From: an uncultured Reyranella sp.
GTDB lineage: Bacteria; Pseudomonadota; Alphaproteobacteria; Reyranellales; Reyranellaceae
NCBI RefSeq assembly: GCF_945957355.1
Contig: NZ_CAMFKM010000019.1
Span: forward strand, 1 to 64,000
Length of the DNA: 64,000 nt
Direction: 5' to 3'
Shown: positions 28,417 through 35,785 of the stretch, one piece after another
Position numbering within the stretch: position 1 is the first letter of the stretch
Layout: each line of letters opens with the position of its first letter
Translations under genes and position numbers: made by a program
Notes under the pieces: generated by a model
Seen by the model: the letters and a program-made list of their open reading frames with translations, nothing else
Databases searched by the model: none
Told to the model about the DNA's origin: nothing

Positions 28417-28616
28417 GCCGTTCTCCGTTTGGGGGCGGCAGCATGACCGCTTCGGTCGAGCGGGAAGTCGACCGAACTGTCTCCGCGGTCGGCAGATAGT
28501 GGACTGGACTTCCGGGCATGGAGGCGCATCAGGCCGGCGGCCAGGATCTGGCCGAGTTCGGCCAGGCGTTCGGTGGGTTTCAATCGATCAGCGTGAAGGG
28601 GGCTCGGGTGGTCCAT
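28413..28616 (-). CDS. Small conserved protein at the head of the recombinase module
   Basis: A 67-residue frame starting MDHPSPLHADRLKPTERLAE and ending RSGHAAAPKRRTA. The pattern of a short helical start (RLAELGQILAAGLMRLHARKS) and a Ser/Asp-rich tail recurs, as far as I recall, upstream of DUF2924-recombinase pairs in alphaproteobacteria. Its stop overlaps the DUF2924 ATG (ATGA), which supports it being real. No clear Shine-Dalgarno sequence is seen. Function unknown. Confidence 0.6.
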   Translation of the reverse strand: MDHPSPLHADRLKPTERLAELGQILAAGLMRLHARKSSPLSADRGDSSVDFPLDRSGHAAAPKRRTA

Positions 28617-28690
28617 GCTCGGTACCAACCAAAAGCCATTCTGGGACAGGCAGTGGGACAGGCTGATCTGCCCTATGCCGCCCGTAGGTT

Positions 28691-30994
28691 GTGAACAAGT
28701 TGTCCCGAGCCGGGCTGGTTGCGGGACGCCCACGAGCCGTGATTATCATGGCGTACGCGGCAGCCTGTGCAGGTGAGAACGTGCGACGCAAAAATTCTGT
28801 CGGCCCATCTACTTTGAGTGTCATCGACGACGCGCGCGTGGACCTGGCGCTTGCTGTACTCTCCCTCCGGGAGGGCGACACTGAACCTAATATCGCGTTG
28901 CCTGAGCTTCTGGCCGAGCTAGATGAGCAGGACAGGATAACCGCATTTCGACGGTCGTTGACGGAAGCGTTATTGCCTTTCGGTCATGACGAGCTTCAGC
29001 CACTCGAACACCGTTGTCGCAGGGTTCGCCGTTTGGCGGACGGCAAGGGGCCATCTTCGCTTGAGATGATTGCTGGCCGGCAGTTTGATGATGGTCGGCG
29101 CCAGGAGTTCATGAGCCAACCGGATCGGCTGTGCCGGAGCATTTGGGCTTTTTTGAACGAGCGCGACGCGTTTGAGGACGCCGAAAGCTTCTATTTTGCG
29201 AGGCAGTTTCGGGACTACGGGAGGCTGTATGACGCGTTCGAAGTAGACCTAGGGAGCCCGCAAATACTCGATGCAGCGTCGATCGATGCTGCCGCATTGG
29301 CCGCCAAGATCACCAAGAATCTTGATCTCAAGACTGCTTGCACGGTGAAGGCGATTGATCTGCCTGAAACGTCCACGCATCCCGCTTCGGTCATGCTTAT
29401 CGTGCGCCATGGTGGGCCGCTATCCAGCGTGCATGATCACAGAGACGATGGGCACAGAAGGACGATCTACTATCGGCCGCCCAACGAGGCGACGCTCATC
29501 TACACGCCGTCATTGCTTCAAATCGAGGTTTGCGCAGACAGTCCGGTAGTTCGCCAGGTGGCGAGTGAAGCATTTGCGGAGGTCGTGCTCGGCCATGATG
29601 TCTCACAGAAGCCGCTTACCTGGAAGCAGTATAATCTTTCGCGCTTTCGCTCGTCCCTGCGCCTGGAGTCTCCCAGGGTCGACGGATACGAGATCGAGTT
29701 CGCCCGCGTGCTGGAGGCGGAGGTTCGGCTTGGAGTGTGGCGGCGGAAGCTTCTTCTGAAGGTTACGATCGACGACGATATCGAGGAAGTGGCCGATAGG
29801 TATCTTGGACCCGGCAACGTTATGCGGCGCGCCGATGCCTTCAGCCGCATTGGCATCGCGGTCGCCTACAATCGAGTAGGCGACGCGACCAAGCGTACGC
29901 TCAACATCACCATCTCCGGTGCGAAGAGCAATCTGCAGAGCAACAAGGATCCGGAGGAGCGCAGCCTTGGCTTTGCTCTGCTCCAGCAATGGGGAATCTT
30001 GAGCGCATTCAGGCAGATCGATCCCGCCGACGTGCACGCGATGTTTGGCCAGCTGCTCCGTCTACACGACAGAGGCGAGGAGGAGGTGAGCGGGGGCCAC
30101 CTCCGTGAACTCGGTTTGGACCCCGATTGCCTCGTTCAAGGCGGCCTGCTCGAGCGTCGCCATCGGCAGGCTGTCGTGCTGATTGAAGATGGCGATATCG
30201 ATGGCGAGGCCGACGTTGCCCCGTCGGCCAAGAAGGGGATGGTGCGAGAAGTCGGCCCGTTTGGTGAGGTGGCAGGAGAGCGGCCGGCGCTACATCTCGA
30301 AATGTATGGGATCAATGCTCAGTGGCTGCATGAAACGCTTCTGAAGCAAATGCAGCCGCTACTTGGAAAGCGTGCATCGCAAGTACTGGACCCAGACCTG
30401 ACGTTGCTCGGCGAGATGAAGATCGGCGATACTAGGGTACCGGTGTATTTCGCGAGACGACTGGATCACATGCAGACCCTTCGGCGGCTGGATCTGCTGT
30501 TGCGTGCGAGGAGCAGTACGGGCGCCGGCATCGTGCTGGCGGCCAGTGCGGAGATGCCGGGGTGTCTTGGGCCGAACGTGGTCGTGCCGCTGCTTTCGAA
30601 CATGTCATCGAAGGACGAGGAGTTCGTCCTGTCGCGAGACGGTCTCGAACTCGCCTACCGGAACAGCTTCTTGCTCGCGAGCGGAGGCTCGACGCCCCAA
30701 GTGGTCCGGTCGGGCAAGCAATCCGGCACCCTGTACGTTCCAGGCAAAGACCCGCTGCACTTGGGGGGCAATGACCAGCTTACGATATTCGAGCGCCTCG
30801 TAGCGGCGCGCAGGAAAGGCAGTCCAGACGTTCAGGTCAAGGACCTTATGGAAGGCTTCGCCTCAGGAAGCCCCCAGCAGATATTCGAGAAGGTGGTGTG
30901 GAAAAGCATCCTGGACGTCTACATCAGTAAGGGGGCCAAGCGCGGCTACTGGCGTCTGGTCGTCGCCAGGTCATCAACGGTAGCCCCCATCTAA
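28691..30994 (+). CDS. Large protein of unknown function beside the recombinase module
   Basis: A 767-residue protein I do not recognise. No signal peptide, membrane segment, Walker motif or known nuclease motif is evident. The N-terminal half is acidic and helical (DEQDRITAFRRSLTEALLPF), the middle is mixed alpha/beta (HPASVMLIVRHGGPLSSVHD, WKQYNLSRFRSSLRLESPRV) and the end looks globular. The track start is GTG at 28691; an in-frame ATG at 28748 is an alternative, and neither has a strong Shine-Dalgarno. It is divergent from the recombinase module and precedes the phage early genes. Codon use and GC are lower than in the core. Its island position makes a defence or element-maintenance role possible but unproven. 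Confidence 0.75.
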   Translation: MNKLSRAGLVAGRPRAVIIMAYAAACAGENVRRKNSVGPSTLSVIDDARVDLALAVLSLREGDTEPNIALPELLAELDEQDRITAFRRSLTEALLPFGHDELQPLEHRCRRVRRLADGKGPSSLEMIAGRQFDDGRRQEFMSQPDRLCRSIWAFLNERDAFEDAESFYFARQFRDYGRLYDAFEVDLGSPQILDAASIDAAALAAKITKNLDLKTACTVKAIDLPETSTHPASVMLIVRHGGPLSSVHDHRDDGHRRTIYYRPPNEATLIYTPSLLQIEVCADSPVVRQVASEAFAEVVLGHDVSQKPLTWKQYNLSRFRSSLRLESPRVDGYEIEFARVLEAEVRLGVWRRKLLLKVTIDDDIEEVADRYLGPGNVMRRADAFSRIGIAVAYNRVGDATKRTLNITISGAKSNLQSNKDPEERSLGFALLQQWGILSAFRQIDPADVHAMFGQLLRLHDRGEEEVSGGHLRELGLDPDCLVQGGLLERRHRQAVVLIEDGDIDGEADVAPSAKKGMVREVGPFGEVAGERPALHLEMYGINAQWLHETLLKQMQPLLGKRASQVLDPDLTLLGEMKIGDTRVPVYFARRLDHMQTLRRLDLLLRARSSTGAGIVLAASAEMPGCLGPNVVVPLLSNMSSKDEEFVLSRDGLELAYRNSFLLASGGSTPQVVRSGKQSGTLYVPGKDPLHLGGNDQLTIFERLVAARRKGSPDVQVKDLMEGFASGSPQQIFEKVVWKSILDVYISKGAKRGYWRLVVARSSTVAPI

Positions 30995-30995
30995 T

Positions 30996-31030
30996 GACGA
31001 TCTAATATGTCGTAGGGGACGATCTAACAT
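30996..31030. repeat. Direct repeat, 22-bp period, upstream of the Com-like gene
   Basis: GACGATCTAATAT (30996-31008) and GACGATCTAACAT (31018-31030) match in 12 of 13 bases and start 22 bp apart, about two helical turns. A smaller TCGT/ACGA inverted pair lies between. The pair ends 42 bp before the first early phage gene, the place for a regulator binding site. Confidence 0.6.
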
Positions 31031-31072
31031 AGTGCTGATTATTGGAAGGACTCCAGAGCAGAGGAGCCTTCC

Positions 31073-31321
31073 ATGCCGACTCCCATACAGTCCAGCCAGC
31101 CCGGCCCGTTGAGCCGGAGCAGCGCCGAGAAAACCAAGTCCACGGCCACCGCGAACAGGGAATGGCGCTGTACGCGCTGTCAAAAGTTGCTGGGGGTCCG
31201 CCAGGACACCGGCATGCACCTGCGGTTTGCGCGGGCGCACGAATACTTCGTGGGCTTTCCGGTCGTGGCGACCTGCCGCGGTTGCGGAACGTTGAACCAG
31301 GCGGCCAGCACGGCGCGCTGA
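31073..31321 (+). CDS. Com-like zinc-binding phage protein
   Basis: An 82-residue protein with a basic low-complexity N terminus and two Cys pairs, CTRCQKLLG and CRGCGTLN. This is the layout of Com of phage Mu, a zinc protein that activates translation of the mom DNA-modification gene by binding its mRNA. No mom-like gene follows; the next gene is a sigma-like factor. Shine-Dalgarno GAGGAG stands 6 bases before the ATG. It is the first gene of the early prophage region. Confidence 0.75.
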   Translation: MPTPIQSSQPGPLSRSSAEKTKSTATANREWRCTRCQKLLGVRQDTGMHLRFARAHEYFVGFPVVATCRGCGTLNQAASTAR

Positions 31322-31422
31322 CGCGCGCATCTACGCCACTCCCTCCAAAATCGCAGAGACGCACGACGTCCTGACCCGGCCAAGACAAGGCGCTGGACGC
31401 CTGGCCGCAAGGCAGGCGTCCG

Positions 31423-32145
31423 ATGTCCTCCGCGTGGCACGAGATCCGCGACCACCTCATCAGATCCGCTTCGACCCTTGGCTTCCAGCGCAGCTTCGAC
31501 ACGATCCGGAGCACGCAGGGCCTCCTCGCGCAGTTCCGGGATCCGGCGGCCCTGCTCGACGGGCTGCATCGCTGTTCCGACGCTCCGGAGCGGAAGAATC
31601 TCATCCTGTCGGCGTTGGTCGTGACGGCGCAGGGCAAGGGACGCGTGTCGGACTGCGCCCTGACACTACTGTTGTTGGCGCTATGGCCTGGGCTCGACGC
31701 GGTCCGGCGCCGCTTGGCGTGGCGCAGGATCGGCACTGCCGACGAGATCACCTCCGACATCCTCGCTCGGACGACCGAGGCTGTTCGTGCGCTCGAGCTG
31801 CGGCGGGTCAACTGGATCGCTGCAACCGTCCTCAGGAACGTCGAACGTGACGCGCTGCGTGCGCATCGGCGTGAAGCGGATCGGCAGGGCGTCGTCGTCG
31901 AAGCCGACCCCGATGAGGTCGTGGGAGACTGTGCCACGCCTGCGACAGAGCACAGTCATGCCCGGCTGCATCGCGACATCCGCCGGCTGATCGGGGCCGA
32001 TGCGACGCTTGTGATGCGGGCCGCCGTCGAGGGCTTCTCGCATGCCGAAGTCGCCGCCGAACTCGGCTTGTCCGAAGGCGCCGCTCGCAAGCGCTACCAG
32101 CGCGCTACTCGCAAGTTACGCGAAGCCCTCCACGAAATCGTCTGA
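31423..32145 (+). CDS. Sigma-70-like RNA polymerase factor (predicted)
   Basis: A 240-residue protein with a C-terminal region-4-like helix-turn-helix (SHAEVAAELGLSEGAARKRY, about residues 205-225) of the kind that contacts the -35 element. An upstream helical segment (DEITSDILARTTEAVRALEL, then VNWIAATVLRNVERDALRAH) resembles region 2. The N-terminal 90 residues are not recognised. Encoded by the prophage early region, it may redirect host RNA polymerase to phage promoters. Confidence 0.75.
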   Translation: MSSAWHEIRDHLIRSASTLGFQRSFDTIRSTQGLLAQFRDPAALLDGLHRCSDAPERKNLILSALVVTAQGKGRVSDCALTLLLLALWPGLDAVRRRLAWRRIGTADEITSDILARTTEAVRALELRRVNWIAATVLRNVERDALRAHRREADRQGVVVEADPDEVVGDCATPATEHSHARLHRDIRRLIGADATLVMRAAVEGFSHAEVAAELGLSEGAARKRYQRATRKLREALHEIV

Positions 32146-32226
32146 GCGGCTGTCCCGAACCCAGGGCGGATACGGCTTTTCATTGGTGATCGGCCACCCC
32201 GGCCAACTGCATGAGCAAGACCAAGC

Positions 32227-32535
32227 ATGTTCAAGAATCGCCCAGTTCTGGAAGCCGAGATGGTCAAGATCCCAGGTCTGTTCCGACGCTGGGAGCTTCC
32301 TCAGGTCCTGACCAACCATCTCGCATTCCGAATCGAAGATGCCGGCGCGCACGAGGACGGCACGCCCTTGCTGGCGATCTACACCGCTGGTGATCGCGAT
32401 CGGGAAAGTGAAATCGGCAACGTGTCGCTCGGCAACTTCCTCAGCGAGAGCAAGAGATCCTGCAGACGCGTGCCGTCGCAGTTCTCGGCGCTTCCTTCTT
32501 CACCGCACGCACACGCAGCGCTGCGTCGAGCGTAG
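32227..32535 (+). CDS. Small hypothetical phage protein
   Basis: A 102-residue frame starting MFKNRPVLEAEMVKIPGLFR. The first 75 residues look protein-like; the last 25 (RRVPSQFSALPSSPHAHAAL) look like a frame-shifted tail. No known domain is seen. It is followed by a good intrinsic terminator at 32544-32573, which overlaps a 10-bp tandem repeat. Both the start and the end are uncertain. Confidence 0.5.
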   Translation: MFKNRPVLEAEMVKIPGLFRRWELPQVLTNHLAFRIEDAGAHEDGTPLLAIYTAGDRDRESEIGNVSLGNFLSESKRSCRRVPSQFSALPSSPHAHAALRRA

Positions 32536-32570
32536 TTGTGCGTAGCTCTGCGTAGTCGTGCGGAGCTGTT
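32531..32570. repeat. Four 10-bp tandem repeats
   Basis: Consecutive units CGTAGTTGTG, CGTAGCTCTG, CGTAGTCGTG and CGGAGCTGTT, each 10 bp. A weaker unit, CTGCGTCGAG, precedes them. The period matches one helical turn, so a protein could bind all copies on one DNA face. The last two units also form the stem of a terminator. Confidence 0.6.
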
Positions 32571-32573
32571 TTT
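32544..32573 (+). terminator. Intrinsic terminator in the early phage region
   Basis: AGCTCTGC (32544-32551) pairs with GCGGAGCT (32560-32567) over 8 bp with one G-U pair and an 8-base loop, followed by GTTTTT. It ends the unit containing the Com-like and sigma-like genes; the next gene has its own Shine-Dalgarno about 50 bp on. Confidence 0.7.
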
Positions 32574-32636
32574 CCCGCAATGGCTGTTATCAACGTTGGT
32601 GAGACGGATCGCGAAAGCGATGAGTAGGAGCAAGGT

Positions 32637-32975
32637 GTGAGCAGGCAATTCTCCAATCCATCGCTGGTCCGTCAACTCTCCGACGCCGCCTTCTGTGCGT
32701 GGATTGCACAGGCCCAACCGGGTGCCCGGATCGAGTACCACCGTGGTGTGCTTGCGCTGGATGCCAGCGTTGACAGCAATGAATCCGCAACCAGTCAGCG
32801 CCGCCAGCTGAACCGTGTCGCTCATCGTGCCCGTTGGGCAGCCCAGCAGGGGCTGGTTCACCTGCTCCAGCGCCGTCTGGGTCCCGACAGCTTCAGCTAC
32901 CTCGCGGTCATACGACCGCGCAGCAGCGAAGCGGTCGTCTCCATGTCGAAGCTCCTGCTGAAGGAGGCCGCATGA
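32637..32975 (+). CDS. Small conserved phage protein
   Basis: A 112-residue protein from a GTG start with an AGGAG Shine-Dalgarno 6 bases upstream. The sequence SLVRQLSDAAFCAWIAQAQP and RIEYHRGVLALD suggests a compact fold, ending in a helical region. No catalytic motif is visible. The stop overlaps the next start (ATGA), so it is coupled to the following gene in the early operon. Confidence 0.7.
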   Translation: MSRQFSNPSLVRQLSDAAFCAWIAQAQPGARIEYHRGVLALDASVDSNESATSQRRQLNRVAHRARWAAQQGLVHLLQRRLGPDSFSYLAVIRPRSSEAVVSMSKLLLKEAA

Positions 32976-33754
32976 CCAACGTGCCCGCCATCTCAACCGC
33001 CATCAACCACTTGCCGACGCTGGTCGCCGACGCGGCGGCGACGCTTGTGAAGGCGCGGGACGCTGCAGAGGTGCTGGAAGCTCGTGATCTGGCAACCTTG
33101 GCCTACGACGCGGCCAAGCGGGCCGCGCGGCTGGCAAAGGCCAAGCAGGCGCACGACGAGTTGATCGTCGCGGCCCATCGTGCCCAGGCGCACGCGCTGC
33201 AGATCGAGGCGCAGGCGAAGATCCGGCTGGCCGACGAATACGACGCAGCCCAGGAGCGGGGCGAGGTGTCTGGCGGTGGCCGGCCCGCAAAAACCGTTCC
33301 GGAGCAGAACGGTTTTTCGACGCCCACAGCTGCCGACCTTGGCCTCTCCCGAAAGGACGTGCACGAGGCGCGCCTGGTGCGCGATGCGGAGCAGGCTGAG
33401 CCCGGCATCATCCACCGTACACTCGAGCAACAGATGGAACGTGGCGACGAGCCGACCAAGGCGGCGCTGCGCAAGATGGTCGTGGACGCCGCGATGCGGG
33501 GCCTGCGAGGCGGCCGCTCGAAGAAGCGAGCCCGCAACCCCCTCTACGAGCCCAATCCCGCCTTCGACGCCAGCGCCGGCATCGACGGCTGCTGCACCCG
33601 CATCGCCGATTACCTCGATGCGCACGGCGCTGAGTTCATTCTGTCGGGTTGCCTCGACGCCCCCATGCTCGAACGCAGCGTCGCGAAGATGACGCGCGGT
33701 CGAGACGCCCTCAACACCATCCTGGAGACTGCACGTGCACAATCGAACACCTGA
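32972..33754 (+). CDS. Helical phage protein of unknown function
   Basis: A 260-residue protein starting MTNVPAISTAINHLPTLVAD. Residues 15-85 are Ala/Lys/Glu-rich helix, probably coiled coil. A middle region AADLGLSRKDVHEARLVRDA resembles a helix-turn-helix, and a basic segment GGRSKKRARNPLYEPNP follows. It may bind DNA in phage replication or control. The ATG is preferred to the upstream ORF-track start because of the ATGA overlap with the previous gene. Confidence 0.7.
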   Translation: MTNVPAISTAINHLPTLVADAAATLVKARDAAEVLEARDLATLAYDAAKRAARLAKAKQAHDELIVAAHRAQAHALQIEAQAKIRLADEYDAAQERGEVSGGGRPAKTVPEQNGFSTPTAADLGLSRKDVHEARLVRDAEQAEPGIIHRTLEQQMERGDEPTKAALRKMVVDAAMRGLRGGRSKKRARNPLYEPNPAFDASAGIDGCCTRIADYLDAHGAEFILSGCLDAPMLERSVAKMTRGRDALNTILETARAQSNT

Positions 33755-34241
33755 CTTTGCGCATCATGTCTGGGAGGCCGTCGACCACGTGGGCCGCAGC
33801 GCGCCGCGCATCGTCGATCACATCCTGAAGTCGCTCTTCCCCAACACCACCGATGCTGCCGAGTCAGAGGGCGCGTCGCGGATGCTGCGCAACGGCTGCA
33901 TCTCGGAGGTGAAGCGTGTCCTGCACAAGCGCGGCAACGCTGATGACCAGGTCGACTTCCGCGAGATCAACTCGACATTCCTTCCGCTCGTCCGGTCGCT
34001 GCAGCGGCCTTCGTACTTCGTGCCCGAACGCGACGAAGAAGTGCCCGTCAGGGAGCTGATTGCTGATCCCGCTCAGCTCGATGCCGCGCGCCGCTTCATG
34101 CGGCTTAAAGGCATGGAGTGCCTGGACGAGGCCGACCGGCTCGACCGCCTGTACGAGGCCGTGATGGGCGAGGGCGACGCCGCTGTAGTTCTGCCAGTTG
34201 GCGTAGTCAGCTACGCGGAACAAGGGGAGCTGCCGCGATGA
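33735..34241 (+). CDS. Hypothetical phage protein
   Basis: A 168-residue protein from a GTG start preceded by GGAG. It overlaps the previous gene by 20 bp. Segments such as CISEVKRVLHKRGNADDQVD and FVPERDEEVPVRELIADPAQ look like an ordered, mostly helical protein. Its end overlaps the next start (ATGA). No family assignment is possible from reading alone. Its place just before a P-loop ATPase suggests a replication or recombination role. Confidence 0.7.
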   Translation: MHNRTPDFAHHVWEAVDHVGRSAPRIVDHILKSLFPNTTDAAESEGASRMLRNGCISEVKRVLHKRGNADDQVDFREINSTFLPLVRSLQRPSYFVPERDEEVPVRELIADPAQLDAARRFMRLKGMECLDEADRLDRLYEAVMGEGDAAVVLPVGVVSYAEQGELPR

Positions 34242-35125
34242 TCTCCCCCACCGCCTTCCGCATCATCACCGCCGACCAGCGCCTGGCCGAGCAGCGCGGC
34301 ATCAAGGGCGTGCTGACCGGCATCTCGGGCATCGGCAAGACCTCGCAGCTGTGGACGCTGGACGCGCCCCGCACGCTGTTCCTGAACCTGGAGGCGGGCG
34401 AGCTGGCCGTGCAGGGCTGGCCCGGCGACGAGGTTCGCATCCGCGACTGGGAGCTGGCACGCGACCTGGCCTGCTGGGTGGGCGGCCCGAACCCGGCGAT
34501 GCGCGCCGACCAGACCTACAGCAGCTCGCACCACGAGCGGGTCTGCGCCGCGTTCGGCGATCCGTCGGTTCTGGCGAGGTACGACACGTTGTTCGTCGAC
34601 TCGATCACGGTCGCCTCGCGGCTCTGCCTGCAGTGGTGCAAGGGCCAGCCGCAGGCGACCTCGGACCGCAGCGGCAAGCCCGACATGCGCGGCGCCTACG
34701 GCCTGCTCGGCCAGGAGATGATCGCCTGGTTGACCCACCTGCAGCACACGCCGGGCAAGAACGTCTGGCTGGTCGGCATCCTCGACAAGCGGCTCGACGA
34801 CTTCAGCCGGCCGTACTTCTCGCTGCAGGTCGAGGGCGCCAAGACCGGTCTGGAACTGCCCGGCATCGTCGACGAGGTCGTGACGATGGCGGAACTGAAG
34901 ACCGAGGACGGCCAGCCGTACCGCGCCTTCGTCTGCACGACGCTGAACCCATTCGGGTACCCGGCGAAGGACCGCAGCGGCCGCCTCGACACGATCGAGG
35001 AGCCACACCTCGGCCGGCTGATGGAGAAGATCCGCCGCCCCGCGGGCGCGCCGCCGCCGCAGCTCGACTACAGCCGCCCGGCCGACGCCACCACGCCCAA
35101 CACCGACACCGCCAAGGGAGCCTGA
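34238..35125 (+). CDS. Phage P-loop ATP-binding protein
   Basis: A 295-residue protein with Walker A GISGIGKTSQ near residue 30 and a Walker B-like LFVDSITVASRL near residue 112. The order fits RecA-like phage nucleotide-binding proteins (AAA_24/Sak-type) used in recombination or replication. The true start MISPTAFRIITADQRLAEQR overlaps the previous stop; the earlier ORF-track start is a frame extension. The adjacent 35128-35775 product may be its DNA-binding partner. Confidence 0.82.
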   Translation: MISPTAFRIITADQRLAEQRGIKGVLTGISGIGKTSQLWTLDAPRTLFLNLEAGELAVQGWPGDEVRIRDWELARDLACWVGGPNPAMRADQTYSSSHHERVCAAFGDPSVLARYDTLFVDSITVASRLCLQWCKGQPQATSDRSGKPDMRGAYGLLGQEMIAWLTHLQHTPGKNVWLVGILDKRLDDFSRPYFSLQVEGAKTGLELPGIVDEVVTMAELKTEDGQPYRAFVCTTLNPFGYPAKDRSGRLDTIEEPHLGRLMEKIRRPAGAPPPQLDYSRPADATTPNTDTAKGA

Positions 35126-35127
35126 TC

Positions 35128-35775
35128 ATGTCCATGGGCAACTCGTTCGACTTCAACGGCGCGGAGACCCAGTCCTCGGCCTTTGCGCTCATCCCGGCCA
35201 ACACGCTGGTGAAGGTGCGGCTCTCCATTCGTCCCGGCGGTGCCGGTCCGGAGGGTTGGATGACGCAGAGCAAGTCCTCAGAGGCGATGTACCTCAATAC
35301 CGAGGCCGTGATCCTCGACGGGCCCTACGCCCGGCGGCGGCTGTTCACCCGCATCGGCATCAAGGGCCGGTCAGCCAACGAGCGCGGCGAGGATGTCTAC
35401 GCCAATCGGGGCCGGTCGCTGATCCGCGGCATCCTTGAGTCGGCACGCGCGGTGCGATCGGAGGACACGTCCGAGACCGCACGGGCGGCGCGCACCATCC
35501 GCACGCTGGGCGATCTGAATGGTCTGGAGTTCGTGGCAAAGGTCGGCATCGACCGCGACCGCAAGAACCCCGAGGACGACGGGCGGAACGTCATCGCGGC
35601 GGCGATCACGGCCGAGCACGCCGACTACATGAAGCTGATGGGCGGGATGCCTGCCACCGTGGTGGGGGCTCCCGCAGGGACTTCCGCGGCTCCGTCGAGC
35701 CCGACGCCGTCCTGGGCGGGCAACCAGCCCGGCAGTGCGCCGCCCGCGGCCACAGCGCCGTTCTGGGCACGCTGA
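35128..35775 (+). CDS. Phage protein, possibly single-stranded DNA binding
   Basis: A 215-residue protein starting MSMGNSFDFNGAETQSSAFA. The middle looks like a beta-rich fold (TLVKVRLSIRPGG, YLNTEAVILDGPYARRRLFT), and the C-terminal 40 residues are Pro/Ala/Ser-rich and disordered, like single-stranded DNA-binding or recombination mediators. It sits between the P-loop ATPase and a helicase, 2 bp after the ATPase stop. The function is inferred from context only. Confidence 0.72.
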   Translation: MSMGNSFDFNGAETQSSAFALIPANTLVKVRLSIRPGGAGPEGWMTQSKSSEAMYLNTEAVILDGPYARRRLFTRIGIKGRSANERGEDVYANRGRSLIRGILESARAVRSEDTSETARAARTIRTLGDLNGLEFVAKVGIDRDRKNPEDDGRNVIAAAITAEHADYMKLMGGMPATVVGAPAGTSAAPSSPTPSWAGNQPGSAPPAATAPFWAR

Positions 35776-35785
35776 GGTTCTGCCC

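Noticed and set aside
31073-31321. Full Com-Mom DNA modification system
   Set aside because: Com-like gene present but no Mom-like acyltransferase found in the window.
32211-32393. 60-codon alternative ORF overlapping 32227-32535
   Set aside because: Arg-rich frame-shifted sequence with no better start signal.
32531-32570. Possible CRISPR-like array
   Set aside because: Units are 10 bp and contiguous, with no spacers; no cas genes in the window.
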